Shown in pieces: positions 20,912-30,219 of a stretch of DNA of 64,000 nt (position 1 is the first letter of the stretch; the number at the start of each line of letters is the position of its first letter). This DNA comes from Prorocentrum cordatum (lineage: Eukaryota > Sar > Dinophyceae > Prorocentrales > Prorocentraceae). The position numbers were made by a program, and so were the translations under genes. The DNA lies in the NCBI GenBank assembly GCA_963575745.1, contig CAUYUJ010022054.1, positions 45,203-109,202 on the forward strand, in the 5' to 3' direction. The notes under the pieces are model-generated. The model was not told where the DNA came from. It did not search any database and worked only from the letters and a program-made list of their open reading frames with translations.

Positions 20912-21962
20912 ATGGCGCCGCGCCCATTCTGTTGGTGTACCTGCGGCAACTGGACCTACAATTTCCGCCTGCTGCACAACGGCGGATTCTGTGGCAAGTG
21001 CGGGGAGCAGGTCACACTCTTCAAGCCTGACGCTGCAGCAGCGAAAGGCAACGGCAAAGGTAAGAAAGGCATCCACAGCTACAAGGGCGGCAAGGGCGAG
21101 GACAAGTCGGCGTGGTACTACGGCAGCGGCAAAGGCACGCACCCGTGGTCCAAGGAGCCCGACATCTCGCAGATGCTCAACATCCTCTCGAACGTCCCCG
21201 CCCTCGCAGAGCACGCCGACGTGTTCCGCCAGGCTGACACCTCTTTCAAGGCGAGCAAGGCAAAGCCAGTATCGCCCAACCAGGAGGTGTACCGCTGCAG
21301 CCAGACCCCGGAGAAGAAGGAGGTGGCGCTTCAGAAGGCCTCGGCAGACGTCATCAAGCTGGAGACGGCTCTCCAGGAGGCCAAGCTGTGGCTCCACCAG
21401 ACGGCGGAGGAGGCCCTCTCCGCAAAACGGGCCCACACTTTGGCGGTCATTCAAGGCCCTCGCAGACTCCACGGGCGCCGCCAAGACGCAGGACGGCTAC
21501 ACTGCGGATGGCAAGAATATATACCTCGCGATGGATGAGTTCGACTTCGCAACCAGCGATGAGTTCGATGGCGCTCAGAAGGCCCAGCTCAAGGCCATCC
21601 AGAAGCAGGTGGAGGAGCACTGCAAGAAGGTGGAGGACCTCCAGAAGACGATGCAGGAGGCGCTCAAGAGCGTCAAGGAGATCCGCGCAGCCCCAGCGAA
21701 ACGGCAGCGTGGTCAGGACGGTCCCGTCCCTGGTCCTGGCGCAGCCGAAGCTGAAGGCCCTGACGAAGACCAGGCACCTGCTGCGGAGGACGGCCCCGCC
21801 ATCGCCGTCTCAGAGAGCGACATCGCCGCCAAGATCGCGAGCGCCAGGGAGGCCACGCTGGCCAACATGGGCGACTTCCCTCCCCTGGGCACTGGCAATG
21901 GTGCTAGGAGCTCTCGTGACGGCGCGCCCAGAGCTGCAGCTGCGGCCGCGCAGCGAGGGTGA
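20912..21962 (+). pseudogene. NL-A ORF1, zinc-ribbon-like protein, frameshifted
   Basis: From the ATG at 20912 the frame reads MAPRPF and then a C-x-C-G-x-W-x-Y-N ... C-x2-C motif (residues about 7-31), followed by a G/K-rich linker and a coiled-coil-like region (ALQKASADVIKLETALQEA). Coding similarity then moves by one frame near 21430. The second part reads ADSTGAAKTQDGYTADG...YLAMDEFDFA and a long charged helix (KQVEEHCKKVEDLQKTM), ending at 21962. The same motif order in NL-C (GVTVDGRKVLFAVDESMFA) confirms both halves belong together. The role is presumably RNA binding or particle assembly, inferred from position only. Confidence 0.8.
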
Positions 21963-23134
21963 CTGACCTACCCATCGGCCTGGGAGGAGGAGGCCACCCG
22001 AGGCCAGGTGACACCCTTCAGCCGCCCCTCCCACCAGATGGCCTGTCGTGTACTCGTGCCCCCGTTCCAGAGAACTACGATGCGACGTACTTCTTCTCGA
22101 ACATCTCGGAGTGGGGCCCGCAGGCGGAGGGATTCATGAAAGCTCAGGCGGAGCAGTACGATGCGATAGGCTTCGCGGAGATGCACCTGCGAGGCGTGAA
22201 GGTCCTGGACTTCACAGAGAAGATCAGCAAAGACGGCTGGAAGGCCGCCGTCACCGCCGCAGTGCCGTCGGGCAGAGCTGCTGAAGGCACGACGGGCGGC
22301 GAAGCGATCATATCCAAGCGTTCACTGGCCACCGCGACGTTCGAGGGGTGGCGCAAGCGCGAGATCGAGCGGTCCGCAGCCGACCCCTTCCAAGGATTTT
22401 GCCCCACGACGTGGCACACGAAGGCTGGCAACATTGTCGTTATCTCCGCGTGCGTGCAGCCGAAGCACGGCATGAAGGGCCCCAACGAGAAGATGATGAT
22501 CAGGTTAGCCAGCTTCATCAAAGTGATATCCGACCCGTGGGTTGTCCTCGCCGACTGGAACAACCCACCAGAGGCATGGGGGGGAACCAAGTGGCTGCGC
22601 AAGATTGGCGGCCAGCTCATCCTCCCAGAGAACACGAAGACAACCTGCAACTTGGGGCGCGGGTCCCTCATTGACTACGGGATCTGCAAGAGCGGGTTCG
22701 GCGGCTCCCTCAAGCTCGAAGCCGTCCCCGAGGTCCCGTGGAAGACCCACGTGGGCTTACTGCTTTCCATGCGTGCGGGGAAGCAGCACTGGTGGCATAG
22801 AGCTATGTGGATGCCCAAGCAGCTCCCGTCGGCGGGGCGACCAGCCAAGAAAGCGGACCCGAACAGTAAGCGCCAGAAGTTGCTAGCCGAGCGGCACCAG
22901 CGGGCGCAGGCCAGACTCCAGGAGGAGCTACAGGACGCCTACGAAGAGCTCCACAACTGGCCGACCACGGAGGACATAGACAGCAACGACTCGGTCACCT
23001 TCGACATACCGATTGAGGCGTGGCACGCGGCAGCCGCCACGGTGGCAGGCTTGGGAGAGGACAAGGGCAAACATGTGAGGAAGGAGTCGAACGCCGACCA
23101 GGACAACTCCCCCCCTCCTCCCGCTTCCTGCTGA
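21959..23134 (+). pseudogene. NL-A ORF2 5' part, AP-like endonuclease domain
   Basis: Overlaps the ORF1 stop by a few bases. It carries an endonuclease/exonuclease/phosphatase-type domain: AEMH (metal-binding E), WVVLADWNNPP (in place of GDFN), SLIDYGI and WKTHVGLLL. The Asp of the usual S-D-H ending is Thr here, while the His remains. In NL-B the same position is Ala. This domain normally nicks target DNA to prime reverse transcription. The frame ends before the RT. Homologous linker continues in another frame (AFGDWVQAVEKATLKH, about 23177-23220), showing a frameshift. The start codon is uncertain; the frame opens with GTG at 21959. Confidence 0.8.
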
Positions 23135-23428
23135 CCCGTGACGCTGAGGCGCAGAAGAAGGTCGCGAAAGCGTTCGGCGACTGGGTGCAGGCAGTAGAGA
23201 AGGCCACGCTCAAGCACCGCAACATTCCCGAGTCCGAGTGGAAAAAGTAGGAAGGCAGAGCCAGAGAGCATGGGATCACTTGGCGAAGGACCCGTGCCAC
23301 ACCAGCCCGTGCACATATGCGGGGCCCGATCTTGGAATGGCGGCATCTGGCAACGACGATTATATCCAGATATCAGTTAATGAGGCGCAAGTTCGCAGAG
23401 CAGGACTACAAGCGCATGGCAATAAAAA

Positions 23429-26400
23429 ATGCAGGGGCTGCTACACGTTGCCACTGAGAACAACTTCCTCGACAAGTACAACGACCCAGATGACGAGAGG
23501 GCCCTTGAGGACTGGGCCAAGGCCATCGCCGACCTGGACGGACAGAACATCGACTCGCTACAGGCCCTCCTGGAGATCGGCCTAAGGTTTCAAGCCCGTG
23601 CGGTGGGTACTGGACTCGCCAACGGCAGGCGGGCTTTTGCAAGCTGGGTCACACGCATGTGGAAGCAGGCTCCAGGTGCGTTACACCGACATGTGAAGCC
23701 AGCTACCACTCGACGAGACGAGCACTTTGGTGACGAGGGCAGCACCTACGCCACACCGTGCGAGATCATGGATCGCAGAGCCGACTTCTGGGAGAACATC
23801 TGGTCCGACTCCAGCTCCGACCACAGGGGCGTCCTCGATGGCCTCAAGTATGTCACGGAGCAAGCCAAGACGGAGGACGTGCACCCGATCGAGCTGGAGC
23901 ACCTGGACCACTTGCTGGCGAAGCAGAACCCGAAGAAGGCCAGAGGAATCGACAACCTCGGCCCGCTGGAGGTGCAACGACTCCCAGAGCCAGGACGTAG
24001 GCAGATGGTGGATGTCCTCAACCTTTGCGAGCACCACCTCATGTGGCCCCATCAGATTTTCACGGTCATAGGTGCGGTCGCCCCCAAGCCCAAGGGTGGT
24101 GACAGGATCCTGGGGTTGCTTCCATATACGGTGAAGGTTTGGTCCAAGCTCCGCTACCCGTTGAGTGAGAGGTGGAGCGACAAGCTTGGCGAATTCTGGG
24201 ACACAGCCATCAAAGGGAGCAGCCCGCTGCAAGCCTCGCTGGCGAGAGCCTGCATGGACGAGTGCTGCTTCACCATGGGCATCAGTTGCGCGACCATCCT
24301 TCTTGATTTGGAGAAGTTCTACGACAGCATCTCTATCACAAAGCTCTGCCAAGCTGGACTCAGGCAGGGCTTCCCCGCAGTCATCCTCGCGATGGAACTT
24401 CAGATTTTCCTTGCCCCCAGATACCTCAAGGAGCGCCAGTGGATCAGCAGGCCGATCAAGGTCGAGAAGTCACTGGTGGCAGGTTCTCCACACGGCGGCA
24501 AATTAGCAAAGGTACTGTTGGGCCCTATCCTCCAGCGGGCTTATGACAAGTACCAGTTCAACATCATGATGAAGACTTTCGTGGACGACGCGATCATTCG
24601 CAGTGAGGGCACGGCCTACAACGTCGAGACCACTTTGGTCCAAGCGGGCCCCTCCATCGGCCACGACATGCAACGCGAGGGCCTCACGATCAGCCCCAAG
24701 ACGGTCGTTGTCGCCAGCACGAGCAGCATCGCCAACAAAGTGGCCCGAGCACTTCGGAGAAAGGGCATTCGGGCAACTTCGGCCCAGGCTGCCGCAGACT
24801 TGGGGGCCGACGTTGCATCAGGACGGGCTCGCGCCAGGGCCACAGCACGAAGGAGAATGATGAAGGCTAGCAGGCGGTCGGCAGCCATTCACAGAATCAG
24901 GAGAATCGCCCGATTAAAGAGAGAATCGCAAGGTCTATGGAGAACAGGTGCCATGCCGTCTGGGACTTACTCACATCAGCATCACGGGCTCACTGAATAT
25001 GAAGTGCTGCGCCTCCGACGCCAAGCTGCTGCAGCCGCGTCTGGCGTGGGGCCAGGAAGATGCTTGACGTCGGCGCTGGCCATCGAGTACGGAGACGACG
25101 ACCCTGCCAAGTGCATCAGGCGTCAGCAGATCGCAGCGTGGCTGACCATGTGGCGCCAGTGCCCAGGCATCCACGACAGGATTCGGCAATCCTGGGACAA
25201 GATCCTCGACCGCATACGCAAGGCTGGCCAACGCAAGTGGAGGATCGTCCGTGGTCCAGTGGGGGCAACTATTGCCACCCTCCTCGAGATCAACTGGGAT
25301 CCGATCTCGGCGACCCAGTGGGACACGGACGCAGGTACGAGCTGGCTCATTCCTGCAAGAGAAGACGAGGACTTCAAGAAGCTGAATGCGGACTACTCGG
25401 AGATCTTCAGCGACATCAACAGCTCAGTGGGCAGAGTTCTCTGGGCTCGGGCTTCGAGGCACGAAGCAGGTGATGACCTACACAGTGGAGGCGACTTCAG
25501 CACGATCAAGCAGGAGAACCGCCGACTCGCCAGGAGGGAGCAGTACAGCGAGATCGCACTCAACACGGTGGTTACGACAGGCGGCCAGTGGACACGCACG
25601 CGAATGGTGGCCGCAGGATACGAAGTCTCCCCCACATGCCCGAGGTGTGGAGAGCAGGAGGAATCGCTCTTCCACAGAATATGGACATGTGCTGCCAACT
25701 GCGACCATGACGACTACACGGACAGCGAATTCCTCACCGCACAGGCGTTCGCCAACTTCGAGGCCTCCCCGTCCCTCTGGCTTCGAGGCGTCCCTGCGGT
25801 TGCCGACGCTATACCTGTCTTCGACGAGACCCCACCCATCACGAACAGCTTCGGGGACTGTTCGACAATCCCACGTGACGAGGAGGGGTTTGCTGAGATC
25901 TTTGGAGATGGGTCGGGCGGTGAGCATAGCAGTGATTGGCGCCGCAGACGCGCTGGTTTCGGTTTTGTTTCCCTTTCCCCTGGCAGCCTGGACCCGATTT
26001 TCGGTTTTTCGTCTTCCCTTGGTGGGCGGGTCCAGACGGTCCCGAGGGCCGAGCTCTCTGCCTGTCTCGCCGCCCTAGAGCAGATTCCAGGGAACATCCG
26101 ATATGTGACGGACCACCTGGCCCTGGCCCGGGCCTGGTCCAACGGAGTCCCGCTCCTCCTCGCTTCCTCGACTCCTCCTGCGAACGTCGACCTTTGGACC
26201 AGGATCCTGGAGGCAGCAGGAGACAGAGTAATTCGTGTGGTTTGGATCCCCGCCCATGTCGAGGCTAGGGATGTGAATTCTGAGGAAGCGTTTCGATATG
26301 CTGTTGGCAACGCGTGTGCCGACGCACTCGCGGGCCTTGGCGCCCAAGCGAGCAGGCGCTGCGGCCTCGCGAATCCCGACACCGACCGCCGCGATGCCGA

Positions 26401-26923
26401 GGCTGCCCTGGTCAGACGTCGAGCTCGGAGAGCTCTTGTCGCGAGCATCCTGGCCGATCCGTGGACCGCGTCTCGACCTGTGGCCCCAGGGGTCCTGCGG
26501 CTCCCCATCCTGACCAGGAGTCTTCGTGCCAGCGAGCATCAGTGGCGGAAGGTGGGTTCTAAGTTTTTCTGTTCGGTTTGCTCCCAATTCGAGACCAGGG
26601 AGTCCATTCGGTCTGGGTGCCTCTCTAGGTGTTGCCCCAAGCCCCGTGGCCAGGGCATCTCACCGCTCCGCGGCCCCCAGACCGTCGCGGGGAAATTGCT
26701 GTGTGCGAGCCACAAGCTTTCCTTCTGGGGCCGTTTTGGTTTAACGTTTTGCACGGTGTGTGGCAAGACCGCCACGTCCGACCCAAGGTGGTTGGTTGAA
26801 AGATGCAGGGCCTCCCCCAAGGGTGCGCAAAATCTCGCGAGGATCGCCCGAGGTTTATACCCGCACGTGGGGGGGCCCCCGCAGCATGTCCGTGATGCAG
26901 AGATCTCACAATTCGCTTACTAA
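23429..26923 (+). CDS. NL-A ORF2 3' part: reverse transcriptase, zinc finger, RNase H
   Basis: A long open frame of 1164 residues counted from the first ATG, which is probably internal to an originally continuous ORF2. RT motifs are motif A ILLDLEKFYDS (D293), motif B SLVAGSPHGGKLAK (345-360, with Ala where most RTs have Gln), motif C FVDD (384-387) and motif D EGLTISPK. A C-x2-C-x8-H-x4-C finger is at 737-754. RNase H follows with DGSG (D827), AELSA (E875), TDHLA (D895) and NACADALA, so the D-E-D-D set is present. The C-terminus has paired cysteines (FFCSVC, FCTVCGK). The order and spacing match NL-B. Protein activity is possible but the endonuclease is not in frame. Confidence 0.88.
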   Translation: MQGLLHVATENNFLDKYNDPDDERALEDWAKAIADLDGQNIDSLQALLEIGLRFQARAVGTGLANGRRAFASWVTRMWKQAPGALHRHVKPATTRRDEHFGDEGSTYATPCEIMDRRADFWENIWSDSSSDHRGVLDGLKYVTEQAKTEDVHPIELEHLDHLLAKQNPKKARGIDNLGPLEVQRLPEPGRRQMVDVLNLCEHHLMWPHQIFTVIGAVAPKPKGGDRILGLLPYTVKVWSKLRYPLSERWSDKLGEFWDTAIKGSSPLQASLARACMDECCFTMGISCATILLDLEKFYDSISITKLCQAGLRQGFPAVILAMELQIFLAPRYLKERQWISRPIKVEKSLVAGSPHGGKLAKVLLGPILQRAYDKYQFNIMMKTFVDDAIIRSEGTAYNVETTLVQAGPSIGHDMQREGLTISPKTVVVASTSSIANKVARALRRKGIRATSAQAAADLGADVASGRARARATARRRMMKASRRSAAIHRIRRIARLKRESQGLWRTGAMPSGTYSHQHHGLTEYEVLRLRRQAAAAASGVGPGRCLTSALAIEYGDDDPAKCIRRQQIAAWLTMWRQCPGIHDRIRQSWDKILDRIRKAGQRKWRIVRGPVGATIATLLEINWDPISATQWDTDAGTSWLIPAREDEDFKKLNADYSEIFSDINSSVGRVLWARASRHEAGDDLHSGGDFSTIKQENRRLARREQYSEIALNTVVTTGGQWTRTRMVAAGYEVSPTCPRCGEQEESLFHRIWTCAANCDHDDYTDSEFLTAQAFANFEASPSLWLRGVPAVADAIPVFDETPPITNSFGDCSTIPRDEEGFAEIFGDGSGGEHSSDWRRRRAGFGFVSLSPGSLDPIFGFSSSLGGRVQTVPRAELSACLAALEQIPGNIRYVTDHLALARAWSNGVPLLLASSTPPANVDLWTRILEAAGDRVIRVVWIPAHVEARDVNSEEAFRYAVGNACADALAGLGAQASRRCGLANPDTDRRDAEAALVRRRARRALVASILADPWTASRPVAPGVLRLPILTRSLRASEHQWRKVGSKFFCSVCSQFETRESIRSGCLSRCCPKPRGQGISPLRGPQTVAGKLLCASHKLSFWGRFGLTFCTVCGKTATSDPRWLVERCRASPKGAQNLARIARGLYPHVGGPPQHVRDAEISQFAY

Positions 26924-27098
26924 CTCGTCTGGTTTTGCCCAGTTTCGGGGGCCCCGCTGGTGGCGTAAATGGCAAAGTGATAAGTGATGCGACGCCCTGC
27001 GGGAGGCCGGGAAAAGATCACGAGCGCCATCCAGCGGGGTCCTGATTATAATCGGCGTCGACTGTCGTTGTCGCCCGTCATGCATCGTCCTGCATCGT

Positions 27099-27182
27099 CC
27101 TCCTCCTCCTCCTCCTCCTCCTCCTCTTCGTCCTCCTCCTCCTCCTCCTCCTCCTCCTCCTCTCCTCCTCCTCCTCCTCCAC
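27099..27182 (+). repeat. TCC microsatellite at the NL-A 3' end
   Basis: (TCC)n with one TCG and one TCT interruption. It follows the repeated TGCATCGTCC at the NL-A end. NL-A thus has TCC arrays at both edges. Confidence 0.9.
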
Positions 27183-27289
27183 CATTGCTTTTCCCTAGAA
27201 GTAGCTTCTCCCTGTCGCACCCCGAAGCCAGTTTTTAGGGCTGGCCGGGCTTTTCGCTTGACACTTCCTCACCATTTATGACTCTGAAG

Positions 27290-27890
27290 CTAAAATATTG
27301 GCAACAGTTTGGCATATGGAGGGCACGTGGTTTTCAACATGCAGCTGTCGCCTTAGCGCGGCGCACATTCGTTTAAACATACACGAGTTTCTCGGATTGA
27401 GGGCGGGTCGTTTTCAAAACGTGGCTCTCGTCTTAGTGCGGCGCACAATCGCTTTAAACATTTGCAAGAGTTTCACGGATTGAGGGCGAGCCGTTTTCAA
27501 CATGTGGCTCTCGCCTAAGCGTTGCGCACATCCGTTGTCGAAATTTGTAAGATTTTCACGGGTTGAGGGCGGTTGGTTTTCAACATGTGGTTCTCGCCTT
27601 AGCTTTGCGCACATCCGTTGTCGAAATTTGCAAGAGTTTCACGGATTGAGGGTGGGCCGTTTTCAAATGTGGCTCTCGCCTTAGCGCGGTGCACATCTGT
27701 TGTTGAAATTTGCAAGAGCTTCACGGATCGAGGGCGGGTCGTTTTCACAAGGTGGTTCTCGCCTTAGCGCGGCGCACATTCGCTTGTCACATGTGCAAGA
27801 GCTTCACGGATTGAGGGCTCTCGCTTCAGTGCGGCGCACAGTCGTTTTACACATTGCAAGAGTTTCACGGATTCCCATCATCAGCGTACC
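27290..27890 (+). repeat. ~80-bp satellite, plus orientation
   Basis: About seven diverged monomers with GGATTGAGGGCGGGTCGTTTTC, GTGGCTCTCGCCTTAGCGCGGCGCACA and TTTGCAAGAGTTTCAC. Reverse-complement monomers are at 48265-48510. The array leads into a unit that ends in a TCC array. Confidence 0.85.
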
Positions 27891-28199
27891 AGGAATGGTA
27901 TTCTGGAAGGATCCAGGATTATGCGGGTGCAACAGTTACGTTGGTTCTCTCTGCTGATGTCCTACGCATGGCGTTCTGGCATGATCCGGGATCGTCAAGA
28001 CGCAACAGCCAGGCTGATCCGTGGCGCTGGAATCCCGAGCACAACAATGTTTTGGCATGCTTCAGGGTCTTCAAACGGGTGTCTTCCAACAAGGAAGTTC
28101 CATCAATGGAAATTAACCGTTGCAGGGGCCTCTGAAGAGGGAGCTTGAAGGGAGGGTTTATTCCAACATCGGTGATGACTCTTGGGTTTACACTGGTTC
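27891..28199 (+). repeat. TCC-tailed repeat unit, copy 1
   Basis: It ends AAGGGAGGGTTTATTCCAAC...TTGGGTTTACACTGG directly before a long TCC array. The same end is present reversed at 47640-47700 and 57945-58010, also next to TCC-rich sequence. It may be the 3' end of an unrecognised retroelement with a TCC tail. No protein is seen. Confidence 0.7.
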
Positions 28200-28475
28200 T
28201 CCTCCTCCTCATCCTCCTCCCCCTCCTGCTCCTTCACCTCCTCCTCCTCCGTCTCCTCCTCCTCTTCTCCTCCTCATCCTCCTCCTCCTCCCCTCCTCCT
28301 CCTCCTCCTCCTCCTCCTCCTCCGTCTCCTCCTCCGTCTCCTCCTCCTCCTCCTCCTCCTCCTCCTCCTCCTCCTCTTCCTCCTCCTCCTCCTCCCCTCC
28401 CTCCTCCTCCTCCTCCCTCCTCCTCTCCTCCTCCTCCTCTCCTCCTCTCCTCCTCCTCCTCCTCCTCCTCCTCCT

Positions 28476-28507
<32 letters not shown>

Positions 28508-28737
28508 TCTTCTTCCTCCTCCTCCCCTTCCTCCTCCTCCTTCTTCTCTTTCTCCTCCTCCTTCTCCTCCTCCTCCTCCGTCTCCTCCTCCTCCCCGTCC
28601 TCGTCCTCCTCCTCCTCCTCCTCCTCCGTCTCCACCTCCTCCTCCTGCTCCTCCTCCTCCTCCGTCTCCTCCTCCTCCTCCTCCTCTGTCTCCTTCCCCT
28701 CCTCCCCCTCTTTCCCCTCCTCGCCCTCCTCCTCCTC
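28200..28737 (+). repeat. Long TCC/CTC microsatellite
   Basis: About 540 bp of (TCC)n with T, G and C interruptions. Spurious poly-S, poly-P and poly-L frames cover it. No spliced leader follows it; the next bases are GGGTCGCCTACGGCC. Confidence 0.95.
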
Positions 28738-29984
28738 GGGTCGCCTACGGCCCCGGGGGAAACCGTCCAGCCACAGAGCGCTCGAAGTGCAATTGGCACG
28801 TGCGATCGGAGCTGAGGAACGACAGGGACAGGTAGTTCTGGGGCGCGCCATCAGTGAAAATCGTGCCCGCGCCAGCGCCCTGGGTGGACTCGCGGAGCGA
28901 CCGTGCTCTACGGGTCGCGTGGGGCCTCAACGGCGTGGAGTAGGTGTGGGGGGCAGGCTTGGGAGCCGTGGCAGTGCAGAGGGCGGATTTGTGCTGCCGG
29001 CGGTGGGGCTGCTGGTGCAAGGGAGGGGCAGGCGGCGCGCGGCCATTCGAGAACGCGCGGGCGTTCCATGATGCTTCCCCGCGGTCCAGTTCGAGGAAAG
29101 CAATATGTTGGACATTTTACTATTTCGAAATCGTTGCGGCTCCTTTGGGGGCTCTGCTTGACAAAGGGTCGGCCGGTAGTGGAAGACGGGGAGTTTGAGT
29201 CGTTGTAGAGCAAGTTTGGAACTGGCTTACGGTAGGTTCGTGTCGTGTCGACTGGCGGCGACCCCGCCAGCGGCGTTCAACGTTGAGCGCTGCGGGCGAC
29301 CCAAATCGTTCGATGTGGAACGATTTGGACTTTTCGGAAATGGCCAATCGTTCAAGGTTGAACGATCCCTTCGACTTCAGAAACCAACGCCGAGGTCGAC
29401 ACGACACGAACCTGCTGCATGTGGCAGTTGTCAGCGCGGAGTAGGTGTGGAGGGTAGGACTGGAAGCCGTGGCAATGTAGAGGGCGGATTTGTGCTGCTG
29501 GCGGTGGGGCTGCTGGTGCAAGGGAGGGCCGGTCGGTACTGCCGACCGGCCCGTATTCCACGTCTTCCACGTCTCCACCGATCGACGACTCAAGCTTCCC
29601 GTCTTCCGCAGTCAAATTTGGTAAACGATGAGATGACGAACATCGGAGGCAGAAAGTTGGACATACTTTATTGTTGGGATGTGAAGGCTTACTGGATGCA
29701 GTATGAAGTTGGACATACTCTACTGTTGAGATATGCTGGCTCAGCCGCGGACGCGTGCCAAGGTGAACTACAGCAGAGCAGATAGAGAGGAAGACGGGGA
29801 GTTTGAATCGTTGTAGAGGGCTTTGGCAGGGGGTACTCCCCCCTCCTTAGGACAAGGGGGGGGAGGGTCCAGGACGACGGATCCGACATTCGGGGCGGGT
29901 GCGGGACGGCGGATGTGGGAAAAGGGGGAGAGCGGGGGTGGGCCAACCCCCCACCCCCTCCGGGTGAACCAGCGGCGCGCCCTC
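28738..29984. other. No gene recognised; short direct repeats
   Basis: Positions 28929-29035 and 29436-29533 are direct copies (GGAGTAGGTGTGG, AGAGGGCGGATTTGTGCTGC, GGTGGGGCTGCTGGTGCAAGG). GACGGGGAGTTTGAxTCGTTG recurs at 29187 and 29791. AGTTGGACATACT recurs at 29655 and 29707. No protein family is recognised. Confidence 0.6.
29234..29413. mobile_element. F6 inverted-repeat element
   Basis: Perfect 19-bp terminal inverted repeats, AGGTTCGTGTCGTGTCGAC and its complement, bound 180 bp. Inside are two smaller hairpins (AAATCGTTC...GAACGATTT and GATCGTTCAACC-type). Only one complete copy is in the window. No target-site duplication is evident. Confidence 0.8.
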
Positions 29985-30186
29985 TTTAGGGGAAAGAAGA
30001 ATGACATAAACATACAAACTCGGAGGTCTGCGCGGATTTTTGTATCGGCGCTGGACCCCTCTCCCTGGCGCGCGGAGCGCGCCAGTGGCGGCGCCGGAGG
30101 CGCCGCCAGGGGGTCCAGCGCGGATCCGAGAACTCCGCGCGGACCTCAGAGTTTTTCTGTCTATGTTATTCTTCGTTCCCCTACTC
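29985..30186. mobile_element. F1 palindromic element, copy 1
   Basis: Long arms begin AGGGGAAAGAAGAATGACAT and end with the complement of AGGGGAACGAAGAATAACAT. They continue through GGAGGTCTGCGCGG / CCGCGCGGACCTC to a GGCGCC-rich centre. The inner part (GCGCGGA, ATCGGCGCTGG, GGCGCGC, GGCGCCGCCAGGGG) is shared with the copy inside the intron at 50207-50398. It is MITE-like. Confidence 0.8.
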
Positions 30187-30219
30187 TTACGGTGGCTTAC
30201 TCTCCGGTCGCTGGTAGGA

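Larger units (their letters stand above)
20744..27098 (+). mobile_element. NL-A, DinoSL-headed non-LTR retrotransposon with frameshifts
   Basis: The order is DinoSL, short 5'UTR, ORF1 with paired-cysteine N-terminus, endonuclease, reverse transcriptase, CCHC zinc finger, RNase H, a 3' region ending in repeated TGCATCGTCC, then a TCC array. There are no LTRs. The 5'UTR segment GGGGGCTCCGCGCCTCCGTG just after the leader is also in NL-B. ORF1 changes frame near 21430, and ORF2 changes frame at least twice between about 23110 and 23430. This copy is therefore probably inactive, though the RT and RNase H part is open. Confidence 0.9.

Noticed and set aside
20744-27182. LTR retrotransposon
   Set aside because: No long terminal repeats, protease or integrase. 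An endonuclease precedes the RT and RNase H follows a CCHC finger, as in non-LTR elements.
27290-27890. CRISPR-like array
   Set aside because: Repeats of about 80 bp are contiguous and diverged, without unique spacers, and the context is eukaryotic.
28145-29071. Proline/serine-rich ORFs resembling extensin or cell-wall proteins
   Set aside because: They are translations of a TCC microsatellite in three frames and have no signal peptide or conserved end.
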